Shown here one piece after another: positions 24,282 to 31,833 of a stretch of DNA of 36,361 bases. The stretch comes from Butyrivibrio sp. GTDB taxonomy: Bacteria; Bacillota; Clostridia; Lachnospirales; Lachnospiraceae. Positions within the stretch are counted from its first letter, which is position 1, and each line of letters starts with the position of its first letter. Below the pieces are notes generated by a model. The model was given only the letters and a program-made list of their open reading frames with translations. It was not told the DNA's origin and did not search any database. The stretch lies in contig JAMPDT010000008.1 of the NCBI GenBank assembly GCA_023665525.1, positions 1 to 36,361 of the forward strand, given 5' to 3'. A program made the translations under genes and the position numbers.

Positions 24282-26182
24282 AAAGGTTTTTGGCACTGCT
24301 GCTTGTTGTAACATCTTGCCTTACGGCTTGCAATGCGTCAAACAGCGGCACGATTTCGGATAATATCGGCGCTGAAAATTCACAGGGTACGTCGGAAGTC
24401 TCCAAACCCACGCCGTCCGACGGCTTTGCAATACCCTCCGAATCGGACGAGCCGCCGTCGTCTGCAACGAAAAGCAAAATACTTGTGGTGTACTTTTCCT
24501 GCACCAATACGACAAGGACGGTTGCGGAGCAAATCAGTGAGGAAACGGGCGGCGACATTTATGAGATAATTGCCGCCGAGCCGTACACCGCAGCCGATTT
24601 GGAATATTATACCGACTGCCGCGCCGATAGGGAGCAGGCGGACGAATCCTGCCGCCCGAAAATTTTGGGTACCGTAAGCGATATGTCTGTTTATGACACC
24701 GTGTTTATCGGCTATCCGATATGGCACGGTCAGGCGCCGAGAATTATCAGCACGTTTCTGGAAAGCTACGATTTCTCGGGGAAGACGCTTGTGCCGTTCT
24801 GCACGTCGCATAGCAGCGGGATAGGTTCAAGCGATACAAATTTACACTCGCTTGCCGATTCCGCCGAGTGGAAAAGCGGAAAAAGATTTTCAGGCAGCTC
24901 GGCGTCTTCCGAGATTGCCGAATGGATAAAGGAGCTTAATTTGATGATCTCTCTTTCGTATGACGGAATATATCCCGAGCACGCTCCGTACGGCGCAGGC
25001 GTCGGAGCAATGCCCGGCAGAGTGGTTTGGGCGCATAATCCCGACAGCGTGGATTGGGACGGCAGCGGCTATTGGTGGGAGCTCGGTCACTTCGATGAGG
25101 CAGCCGTTCAAAAGATGGTGGACGACAGCATTGCCTCGCTCGGCGGAAAAAATACTGCGAGCGAGGGCTGGGATTCCTTGTTTAAAAACCGAAACGAGCG
25201 CAACAAAAAAAGCGGCGGCTACGTCAGCGGTCAGAAGATTGCAATCAAAGCAAACATCAACGGTTCGGCTGTGATGGACGACGACACCTCGGGTGAAACG
25301 AAAATGAGCTACACAAATCCGATACTGCTGAAAGCCCTGCTGCTTTCGCTTGTAAAGGACGCAGGCGTTGCTCCGAAAGATATTACCGTGTACGACGTTT
25401 CACGGCTGTTTCCCGATTATATGGTGGAACTATGCACCGAAGGAATTCTTGACGGCGTAAGCTTTGTCGGCAGAAATAACGGTGTTGCCGACGAGAACGT
25501 CCCGATAAACTGGTCGCATGAATTTTCGGGGAAGGTGAATTATGTGCCGACTTGTGTTACAGAGGCGGATTATTTGATTAACCTTGCAAATTTAAAGGGG
25601 CACAGCTATGGGATAACCCTGTGCGGCAAGAATCACTTCGGATCGTTCATCAACGGCAATACAATGCGGCCGCCTGAGGGCGCAAATCTGCACCAATGGC
25701 TCACCAAAAACGAAATGGGGATATACAGTCCGCTTGTCGATTTGACGGTTCATGAGCAGTTCGGGGAAAAGACCGTTTTGTATATGCTTGACGCGCTGAT
25801 ATGCGCGGTATCCGAGGGCTCGTCAATGACGGGTGACAATACCAAATGGCAGCAGGCGCCGTTCAATAATGATTACACCTCCAGCATTTTTGTTTCGCAG
25901 GATCCCGTGGCAATAGATTCCGTCGGCGCGGATTTTCTGATGAACGAGCCGACGGTCACGGATAACAACAGCGCTTTGAGAAACAACCCCACTGTCGAAA
26001 ATTACCTGCACGAGGCAGGTCTTATCGCTAACCCGCCCTCGGGGACGGTTTATACCGACGGCAGCCAAAAGGCTGTGACAAACGCGGGCGTTCACGAGCA
26101 CTGGAACAATTCCGAGCAAAAGCAGTACAGCCGCAATCTCGGTAAATCGGAGGGGATCGAATTGATCTGTATTAAGGAATAA
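24278..26182 (+). CDS. Lipoprotein with fused flavodoxin and DUF362 domains
   Basis: The 634-residue product starts with a lipoprotein signal, [18 protein letters not shown], with the lipid-accepting Cys at position 18. A Ser/Pro-rich linker leads to a flavodoxin domain (about residues 65-215): [20 protein letters not shown] is the FMN phosphate loop, and [15 protein letters not shown] is a second flavin-binding region. From about residue 260 the sequence matches DUF362 ([48 protein letters not shown]), a family often tied to iron-sulfur proteins, but no Cys cluster is visible here. The protein should sit outside the cell on the membrane and could carry out flavin-dependent electron transfer. 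It is translationally coupled to the acetyltransferase. The domain pairing is unusual in my experience. Confidence 0.85.
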   Translation: MKRFLALLLVVTSCLTACNASNSGTISDNIGAENSQGTSEVSKPTPSDGFAIPSESDEPPSSATKSKILVVYFSCTNTTRTVAEQISEETGGDIYEIIAAEPYTAADLEYYTDCRADREQADESCRPKILGTVSDMSVYDTVFIGYPIWHGQAPRIISTFLESYDFSGKTLVPFCTSHSSGIGSSDTNLHSLADSAEWKSGKRFSGSSASSEIAEWIKELNLMISLSYDGIYPEHAPYGAGVGAMPGRVVWAHNPDSVDWDGSGYWWELGHFDEAAVQKMVDDSIASLGGKNTASEGWDSLFKNRNERNKKSGGYVSGQKIAIKANINGSAVMDDDTSGETKMSYTNPILLKALLLSLVKDAGVAPKDITVYDVSRLFPDYMVELCTEGILDGVSFVGRNNGVADENVPINWSHEFSGKVNYVPTCVTEADYLINLANLKGHSYGITLCGKNHFGSFINGNTMRPPEGANLHQWLTKNEMGIYSPLVDLTVHEQFGEKTVLYMLDALICAVSEGSSMTGDNTKWQQAPFNNDYTSSIFVSQDPVAIDSVGADFLMNEPTVTDNNSALRNNPTVENYLHEAGLIANPPSGTVYTDGSQKAVTNAGVHEHWNNSEQKQYSRNLGKSEGIELICIKE

Positions 26183-26188
26183 CGCCGC

Positions 26189-27642
26189 TCATGCCTCATA
26201 TCCTCCCCGTGTTTTCCGCTTGATCTCTCTCTTATTTTCGTACATCATACGGTCGGCAGTATTCAGAAAATTTTCGTCGCCAAGACTGCAATAGCCTACG
26301 GCATAGCTTATGGGAATATTGCCGGTGCGGTTGTGCAGACCGCACTGCTTTTCAAGCTCGTTCACAAATTCCGCCGCGTCGCCGTAGTACAGAACCGCGA
26401 ACTCGTCGCCGCCCTGCCTGTACGCCTTTCCGTTCTTCCCGACGGTATCCGAAAGCACGCGTGCAAAGTCTTGCAGCAACTCGTCGCCCGCCGAATGCCC
26501 TATCGTATCGTTCACGGTTTTAAGGTCGTTCAAATCCGCGATAATATAGCAGCCGCCCTTGTTTTTTTCGCCAAGCGATGCCAAATCACGCTCAAAGGCG
26601 TTGCGGTTGTATATATGCGTAAGATAATCGACGTAAGCGAAATGACTGCCCGTTTCGGTGCAAAAGGCGATAATGTTCCTCATGCATTCGTGTTTTGTCG
26701 CCGTTTCCTCCTCGGAAAGTATCCTTGTTTCGATGTTTATATTTTCTTTTCCGTATCTGCTCTCAATCTCCGCGTTCATCTCGTCCAGCACCGATTGCAG
26801 CTTTTCCTCGGAGCCGCCTATGAATACCACTCCGTTTTCGCATATGCGGTAGCCGTCAAGACGGTATGTCCTGAGCTCCTTATATATGTCTCTCAGAATC
26901 AATATATCCTGCTCCCAGTCGAAATTGTTTTCCGTTTTGCAAAAGCAGAATACCGCGACAAATATTTTTTGCTTTTTAAAATCGTACTCTTCTATAACCG
27001 TTTCAAAAGAATGCCGATTAAAAAGCGCCGTCTTTTCGTCCACATACTTCTCGGTATTTTCATTGCTGAGTATAAGCCCCAGCATAATAAGCGTAGAGGC
27101 GGCAATCGCCACCAGCGTTTCGGGCATTATGATCTGAATCACGGAAACAAGCGTATATATCGGCACAGCCAGCAGTATCGCCATTCTTTTCTCACTGTCC
27201 GTAATCTCCCGGTAACGGACGCAGTAATAAAGAATCAGGATAAGATATATGACAACGCTCACATACAAGGCATAAGCCTTGGGACCCAGCGAGTAATCCG
27301 TCGTTTCGCCGTGGACATATGTAATGGGCAGCGCCAATTCCCGACCGTGGACGCGATAAACGGCAGGCTGTGCAGCACCCTCACGGTTCTGCCGAATTTA
27401 AGGTGCCCCTCAAGAAAGCTTCTCATATACAAAAAAAGAACATAAATGAATCCCAGTATCGACATAAGATAAATTATATGCGCCGCCAGATTCAGCGTAT
27501 CGGGAACAATGTCCCTGTTGTTGACCGTGTAAACCGTCACAAGGTCAAACGCAGCGTTTAACAGCGCCACACCCGTAAAAATCCGAAAGATTTTGGTGGA
27601 CTTAATCGGCATATGCGGCTTCCGATAGTAAAATCCAACCAT
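26189..27642 (-). pseudogene. Membrane GGDEF protein (diguanylate cyclase type), frameshifted
   Basis: The C-terminal frame (27337 to 26189) has a degenerate first GGDEF-like region (DEKTALFNRHSFETV, then VFIGGSEE) and a second, complete one: DYLTHIYNRNAFERDL, IADLNDLKTVNDTIGH and RQGGDEFAVLYY, so cyclic di-GMP synthesis is possible. No RxxD inhibitory site precedes the motif. The N-terminal membrane part (MVGFYYRKPHMPIKSTKIF and following helices) lies in another frame that runs from 27642 to 27259. Adding one T near 27336-27339 (GGGAATTGG to GGGAATTTGG) would join them. The start is also unclear: no ribosome site precedes ATG 27642, and a T8 tract (27652-27659) just upstream would, with seven T, extend the frame to an ATG at 27691 that has AAGGCGG. 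Thus either two true frameshifts or two homopolymer-type errors. Confidence 0.75.
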
Positions 27643-27772
27643 ATATAAGATAAAAAAAAGACATACAAGAGATGTTTTTTATCAACAGCATAACAACGTT
27701 CCGCCTTCCGCAGCAGCTCCGGCGGCGCAAGCCGACCCAAAGCAGGATAATATTTCCAAAATTGTGTCTACT

Positions 27773-28213
27773 CTATTGACTATAGTTCAAGATTTCTACA
27801 TCGTATTCCGGAACAAAACCACAATACAAATCGGTGTTCTCCAGCAGAAGTTCTTCTACTGTTGGAATAACTCCTTCCTCCGTCAATCCCGTAATCCAAT
27901 AATCAGGATTGTGAGCAAGCTTCCAAGCAGGATCATAACCCGAATATATCTCCATATATTCATTTTCTTTTCCCATAAAAGGCCATACCAAGTATGCTGT
28001 TACGTCATAAATAATCAGCATAAATAGGTCGCTTTCAACAACCGCAAGTGCTTGTGGGTCTTGGAATAACTCTCTTGGTGTTCTCGGAATTGAGTTCAGT
28101 TCCGCACCGCTTTTTCTCAAATAACTTTCGGGAATGTAATAATAAAAGGGAAGATATTTCAGGTTGTGAATTAGTTTGCGAGAAAACTCTCGGCTTTTCA
28201 AATCATTTGGCAT
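27773..28213 (-). CDS. Hypothetical protein
   Basis: A 146-residue protein with a perfect AAGGAGG 8 bases before its ATG at 28213. It has no signal peptide, and I do not recognise its family. The sequence is rich in aromatic residues and acidic in its second half (KENEYMEIYSGYDPAWKLAH, then EEGVIPTVEELLLENTDLYC). A hydrophobic stretch DLFMLIIYDVTAYLVWPFMG lies mid-protein, but charged residues within make a membrane segment unlikely. It lies at the left end of the AT-rich island, with a TATAAT about 70 bases upstream and a short AGAGGA/TCCTCT stem just ahead of its ribosome site. A small immunity-like protein is one possibility from size and composition, but nothing proves it. Confidence 0.75.
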   Translation of the reverse strand: MPNDLKSREFSRKLIHNLKYLPFYYYIPESYLRKSGAELNSIPRTPRELFQDPQALAVVESDLFMLIIYDVTAYLVWPFMGKENEYMEIYSGYDPAWKLAHNPDYWITGLTEEGVIPTVEELLLENTDLYCGFVPEYDVEILNYSQ

Positions 28214-28374
28214 TTTATTCGCCTCCTTTCCAGAGGATAGTGTCCTCTATTTATTTATCGGCACAACTAATATCGAATTGTTCCTAATTTCTAAAAATAA
28301 TTATATCATATTTTACTGTCCCATAAAACTCCCTTATAAAAATTTCTGTACCCAATTCATCATGCTTTGAAATT

Positions 28375-28450
28375 TAGTAAATCATAATCAAGTAAATTCG
28401 CAAAAAGCTATTGACTAATACATCATTGTGGAGTATAATTAAGTAAATCG
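28375..28450. promoter_or_regulatory. Three AGTAAAT direct repeats around the ATPase promoter
   Basis: TAGTAAATC (28375-28383), AAGTAAATTCG (28390-28400) and AAGTAAATCG (28441-28450) flank the promoter at 28411-28439. They may be operator half-sites. The 270-base gap 28214-28483 holds these, the two divergent promoters and no gene that I can see. Confidence 0.35.
28411..28439 (+). promoter_or_regulatory. Promoter of the AAA-DUF234 ATPase gene
   Basis: TTGACT (28411-28416), 17 bases, TATAAT (28434-28439), about 44 bases before the ATG. Confidence 0.8.
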
Positions 28451-28483
28451 TAAAGCACGAATTTTCTGTAGGGAGGAAACCTT

Positions 28484-29872
28484 ATGTTCATAGGAAGAGA
28501 AAACGAGCTTAATACATTGAACAAGCTCTATAATTCCGATAAATTTGAGTTCGCCGTTATTTACGGTCGCCGCCGTGTCGGTAAGACTGCCCTTATCAAC
28601 GAATTTGTAAAGGGCAAAGATACTATTTTCTTTACCGGCGTTGAAACCAACGCAAAGCAAAATCTTGATAACCTTTCAAGAAGTATTATGGAATATAACA
28701 CGGGTATTGCATCAGGTGCATCCTTCAACAACTTTCAAATGGCTCTTGAACACGTTTTCGAGCTTGCTAAAACGAAAAGAATTGTACTTGTCATTGACGA
28801 GTACCCTTACGTTGCCCGTGCATCCAAAAGCCTTGCTTCTACGCTTCAGCTTTTGATTGATAAAAATAAGGACACCTCAAAGCTGTTCTTAATTCTTTGT
28901 GGCTCTTCTATGTCATATATGGAAGATTACGTTTTGGCATATAAAGCTCCTCTTTACGGACGAAGAACGGCACAGTTCAAAATCAAGCCTTTTGAGTTCT
29001 TTGAAACCTGCCGTTATTTCAGTAAACTGTCAGGCGAGGACAAGGCGTTGGCATATGGCATCGTGGGCGGAACGCCCCAATACTTAATGCAGCTTAACGA
29101 TAATCTTTCTATTGAGGAAAATATTAAAAACACACACTTAAATCCTGCTTCTTCTATTTTTGAGGAGCCCAACAACCTCTTGAAACAAGAGGTGCGTGAG
29201 CCTGCTATTTACAATGCGGTTATTACCGCTATTGCCACCGGCTCATCCAAGATGAACGAAATCTCTAATAAGATCGACGAAGATACGAGCGTATGCGCTA
29301 CCTACATTAAGAACCTGATTACACTCGGCATTGTAAAAAAAGAATCGCCTTACGGTGAAAAGTCCACTCGCAAGACGATTTACTCCATCGAGGATAATAT
29401 GTTCCGTTTTTGGTATCGCTTCGTGCCTGAAAACACCTCGGTTATCTCCCGTGGTGCTATCGACTTGGCGTATAACCGCATCGCTCCCGAACTTTCCGCT
29501 TATATGGGCGGCGTTTTTGAGGATATTTGTAAACAGTATCTTTGGAAGCTGCTTCTTGAGGGTAAATGTGCGGTGAATTTTACCGACCTTGGTCGTTGGT
29601 GGGGAGCGAACCCCAAGACCAAGTCCCAAGAGGAAATCGACATTATGGGAACGGACAAGGATGCTGCCCTTTTTGCCGAGTGCAAATGGACAAACGAAAA
29701 GGTTGACCTCGGTGTGCTTGAAACTCTTGTGAAGCGTAGCACATTGTTCAGCTACAAGAAAACGCATTTTTATCTCTTTGCAAAAACAGGCTTTACCAAA
29801 GGCTGTATCGACAGAGCAAATGAGATGGGCAACGTAACGCTCGTTACCTATGAGGATATATTAAAAGCGTAA
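28484..29872 (+). CDS. AAA-type ATPase with a DUF234 / PD-(D/E)xK-like C-terminus
   Basis: The 462-residue product begins FIGRENELNTLNKLY and has Walker A GRRRVGKT (K34), Walker B IVLVIDEYPYV (D105, E106) and the sensor-like FLILCGSSMSYME. A winged-helix part follows (MNEISNKIDEDTSVCATYIK, then GIVKKESP). The C-terminal DUF234 part has EEIDIMG (D386) and FAECKW (E399, K401), which together form the D...ExK pattern of the PD-(D/E)xK nuclease fold. Such archaeal/bacterial ATPases are frequent in accessory DNA; their function is not settled, with defence or mobile element roles proposed from context. GGAGG lies before the ATG. The neighbour at 30010 is on the same strand after a 137-base gap that has its own inverted repeat. 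Confidence 0.88.
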   Translation: MFIGRENELNTLNKLYNSDKFEFAVIYGRRRVGKTALINEFVKGKDTIFFTGVETNAKQNLDNLSRSIMEYNTGIASGASFNNFQMALEHVFELAKTKRIVLVIDEYPYVARASKSLASTLQLLIDKNKDTSKLFLILCGSSMSYMEDYVLAYKAPLYGRRTAQFKIKPFEFFETCRYFSKLSGEDKALAYGIVGGTPQYLMQLNDNLSIEENIKNTHLNPASSIFEEPNNLLKQEVREPAIYNAVITAIATGSSKMNEISNKIDEDTSVCATYIKNLITLGIVKKESPYGEKSTRKTIYSIEDNMFRFWYRFVPENTSVISRGAIDLAYNRIAPELSAYMGGVFEDICKQYLWKLLLEGKCAVNFTDLGRWWGANPKTKSQEEIDIMGTDKDAALFAECKWTNEKVDLGVLETLVKRSTLFSYKKTHFYLFAKTGFTKGCIDRANEMGNVTLVTYEDILKA

Positions 29873-29931
29873 TTGCACTATTATCCCGCAAATATCTTTT
29901 CCTCAGGTCACAGTTCATTGGCACCAAGCAA

Positions 29932-29971
29932 AAGTGAAACACAAGAAGAATACGCACAAAAAATTTCACTT
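29932..29971. promoter_or_regulatory. Inverted repeat upstream of the HEPN-motif gene
   Basis: AAGTGAAA (29932-29939) and TTTCACTT (29964-29971) are perfect inverted copies 24 bases apart, 38 bases before the start at 30010. This may be an operator; no convincing promoter was identified. Confidence 0.35.
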
Positions 29972-30009
29972 AGCACGATAATTAAGTTCTAAACAAAAGA
30001 GGGGTTCTG

Positions 30010-31140
30010 ATGCACGAGTTGTTAATGACAGCACTTCCAGTTGCCGAAATATCTATAATAAAACGAGATTTTGATCTATTGCGAAAATTAGTGCCAAATC
30101 TCACTAACGATGTTCAAACACAAATTGTTCCTTATTCGGCTCTGTTTTGCTACGAAGTAATTACATATCTCAAAAAATTTGATCCTTCCATCGAAGTAGA
30201 ACAAACAAGCAAATATTCCATAAAGGACATAAGGCAAAAGGCGAAATTTTTTGATTTAAGTGTAAATAAACTTATTCAAAGCGTAAATAACGTTGATACA
30301 ATGCAAAATGGGTATTTTGTTAACCTGATGAAATATCCTCAGCTTGGATATTGGAACCTTCATACTAATCTTGGAATTTATTACGACAATGATAAACATA
30401 TCGTCGGCAACACTCATTATGCTTATTACATTTTCCAAGATGAAAAATCTATTAGTAAACCACAAAGTGAACTAAATGATTTGGAATTAGAGGGAAAAGA
30501 ATTGCAGGCGTTTGGTTATGATATGGGTGTAATTATAGGTAATATTTCTTCTGCTTTTAGTGAAACCAGCGATTTTATGGAATCAGATGTTGTACCAAAA
30601 GGAGCAAACTTTTTATATCAGGATTTCAATACCAACAGATGTACTACAAACGGAAACGAAAAATATAAATCTGTTCTTTTGTTTTTGCTTCATATTTTAT
30701 CAAGCATAGGTTTTGTTCTCTATTGTTTGAAAAGGAAAATCACTCGTGATACTGGATTGCTGCTTAGGCTCGAATACATTACCTATCACTATGCCTTAAA
30801 ACAGATAGACGGAATCCGGAAATATTGCAAAACAAACAATAGCGAGATTTCCGACTGCAATTTGCTAAAGTTGTTGGAAAGTATAGATTGTTCTAATTCA
30901 AACAACTTGAGAAATACAAATTTCAGGAACTGTATGATGCACTTTGAACTAAAAAACAAAGACGGGAATCCGCTTATTTCCGAAAACAATTTAAATCTTG
31001 CAGTTCCTTTTTGCGGACTTGTAGAAACTCAATTCAACCTTTCATATTCAGAGTATCAAGCTCTTATTGAAAAAGAATTAGTTTACTTATATGATGCTAT
31101 AAATGATTACTTAGGATTTGGCTTATTATTAAAAGACTAA
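30010..31140 (+). CDS. Hypothetical protein with a HEPN-type RNxxxH motif
   Basis: This 376-residue protein starts at ATG 30010 after GAGGGG. I do not recognise the full-length family. Its C-terminal third is helical and contains NTNFRNCMMHFEL with R306, N307 and H311, which matches the RNxxxH active-site pattern of HEPN RNases found in toxins, abortive-infection and CRISPR-linked proteins. A hydrophobic stretch (SVLLFLLHILSSIGFVLYCL, about residues 217-237) may be a buried helix or membrane segment. The N-terminal part (IKDIRQKAKFFDLSVNKLIQ) has no known motif that I see. Together with the AAA ATPase upstream and TnpV downstream it suggests a defence or conflict role in a mobile island; this is inference from one short motif and context. 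Confidence 0.75.
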   Translation: MHELLMTALPVAEISIIKRDFDLLRKLVPNLTNDVQTQIVPYSALFCYEVITYLKKFDPSIEVEQTSKYSIKDIRQKAKFFDLSVNKLIQSVNNVDTMQNGYFVNLMKYPQLGYWNLHTNLGIYYDNDKHIVGNTHYAYYIFQDEKSISKPQSELNDLELEGKELQAFGYDMGVIIGNISSAFSETSDFMESDVVPKGANFLYQDFNTNRCTTNGNEKYKSVLLFLLHILSSIGFVLYCLKRKITRDTGLLLRLEYITYHYALKQIDGIRKYCKTNNSEISDCNLLKLLESIDCSNSNNLRNTNFRNCMMHFELKNKDGNPLISENNLNLAVPFCGLVETQFNLSYSEYQALIEKELVYLYDAINDYLGFGLLLKD

Positions 31141-31150
31141 AAGCAGGAAA

Positions 31151-31185
31151 CGGCGGCAAGGAAAAACCTTGTCGCCGTGCTTTAT
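31151..31185 (+). terminator. Terminator after the HEPN-motif gene
   Basis: CGGCGGCAAGG (31151-31161) and CCTTGTCGCCG (31167-31177) form a stem with one mismatch or wobble and a 5-A loop, followed by TGCTTTATT. It lies 10 bases after the stop and also closes the convergent tnpV. Confidence 0.75.
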
Positions 31186-31559
31186 TATGCGAATATCAAT
31201 TCTGTATTTATGCTTTCGGTGGCGGCGTTGCGGATGTTGTTCATTTTGCCAACCCACGCCATTTGGTCGATTGCTTTTAGTTGCTCGGTAACGCCTTGTT
31301 TTTCTGCCATTTCCTTTACCAACCGACAGAACATATCTTCCGCCTGCTTATCAATCTCTGCAAGGTGGGAATGGAGCTTACCGCTTGTCAGCAGGTTCAT
31401 ATACAAAACCTTGCGGTGCTCTTTCAAATATCGTACGTATCGTTGTCCCCAAACGCCTATCGGCTCGGTTGCTCCATCGGGAACGGTGATGTTCGGGAGC
31501 AGATAATCGCCCACCTGAGAATACGTACCGCCCATCTGTTCAAATAATGTTTTCTTCAT
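31185..31559 (-). CDS. tnpV: TnpV-like transposon-encoded protein
   Basis: The 124-residue product starts MKKTLFEQMGGTYSQVGDYL and contains LPNITVPDGATEP and IGVWGQRYVRYLKEHRKVLY, which I recognise as TnpV, a small protein of unknown role found on clostridial Tn4451-type and other integrative elements. The ATG at 31559 has GGAGG 9 bases upstream. A promoter lies just before it. No recombinase (TnpX), integrase or mobilisation gene is seen in this window, so the element is either a remnant or a solitary TnpV copy. It marks the right part of the AT-rich island as mobile DNA. Confidence 0.85.
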   Translation of the reverse strand: MKKTLFEQMGGTYSQVGDYLLPNITVPDGATEPIGVWGQRYVRYLKEHRKVLYMNLLTSGKLHSHLAEIDKQAEDMFCRLVKEMAEKQGVTEQLKAIDQMAWVGKMNNIRNAATESINTELIFA

Positions 31560-31587
31560 AGTGCTTGACCTCCGTAAATTTATTGTA

Positions 31588-31616
31588 TTTATATTGTAAC
31601 GATAAACGAGAGTAAA
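31588..31616 (-). promoter_or_regulatory. Promoter of tnpV
   Basis: On the minus strand TTTACT (31611-31616), 17 bases, TATAAA (31588-31593). Confidence 0.6.
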
Positions 31617-31653
31617 CACCAATGTGCCGATTAAAAAGTTCTATAAACGCAAA

Positions 31654-31685
31654 AATCCCCGACTACATTTCTGTAATCGGGGATT
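31654..31685 (-). terminator. Terminator downstream of ppdK
   Basis: The stem 31654-31666 with 31673-31685 has 13 pairs on the minus strand counting one G-U wobble, which is a C/A mismatch on the plus strand. TTTTT follows on the minus strand. So it works for minus-strand transcripts coming from ppdK. Confidence 0.8.
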
Positions 31686-31690
31686 CATCA

Positions 31691-31833
31691 TTTAGATATA
31701 CAAGTTGACTTTAATATCTTTCCAACCAAGCACTCTTTTCCTCGTTGAGAATGAATACAGATATTTCTGTGCATCCTCAAGGGTTAAAGTGAAGCTTGCG
31801 AAGTGCTGATATTTTAGTTCCTGCCATCCTTGA
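31691..31833 (-). pseudogene. Possible C-terminal gene remnant at the ppdK 3' end
   Basis: Downstream of ppdK, in another frame on the same strand, a stretch without stop reads WQELKYQHFASFTLTLEDAQ and then KYLYSFSTRKRVLGWKDIKV before a stop at 31691-31693. It has no start codon or ribosome site. The composition looks protein-like and may be the end of a gene cut by a rearrangement that brought in the TnpV island. It could also be chance. It covers most of the 254-base gap between tnpV and ppdK. Confidence 0.25.

Noticed and set aside
26333..27445. 370-codon plus-strand frame over the GGDEF gene
   Set aside because: The minus strand clearly encodes GGDEF motifs; the plus frame shows no domain.
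28232..28248. AGAGGA/TCCTCT palindrome ahead of the 27773-28213 gene
   Set aside because: The arms are only 6 bp and one arm complements the purine-rich ribosome-site region, so it is not a convincing operator or terminator.
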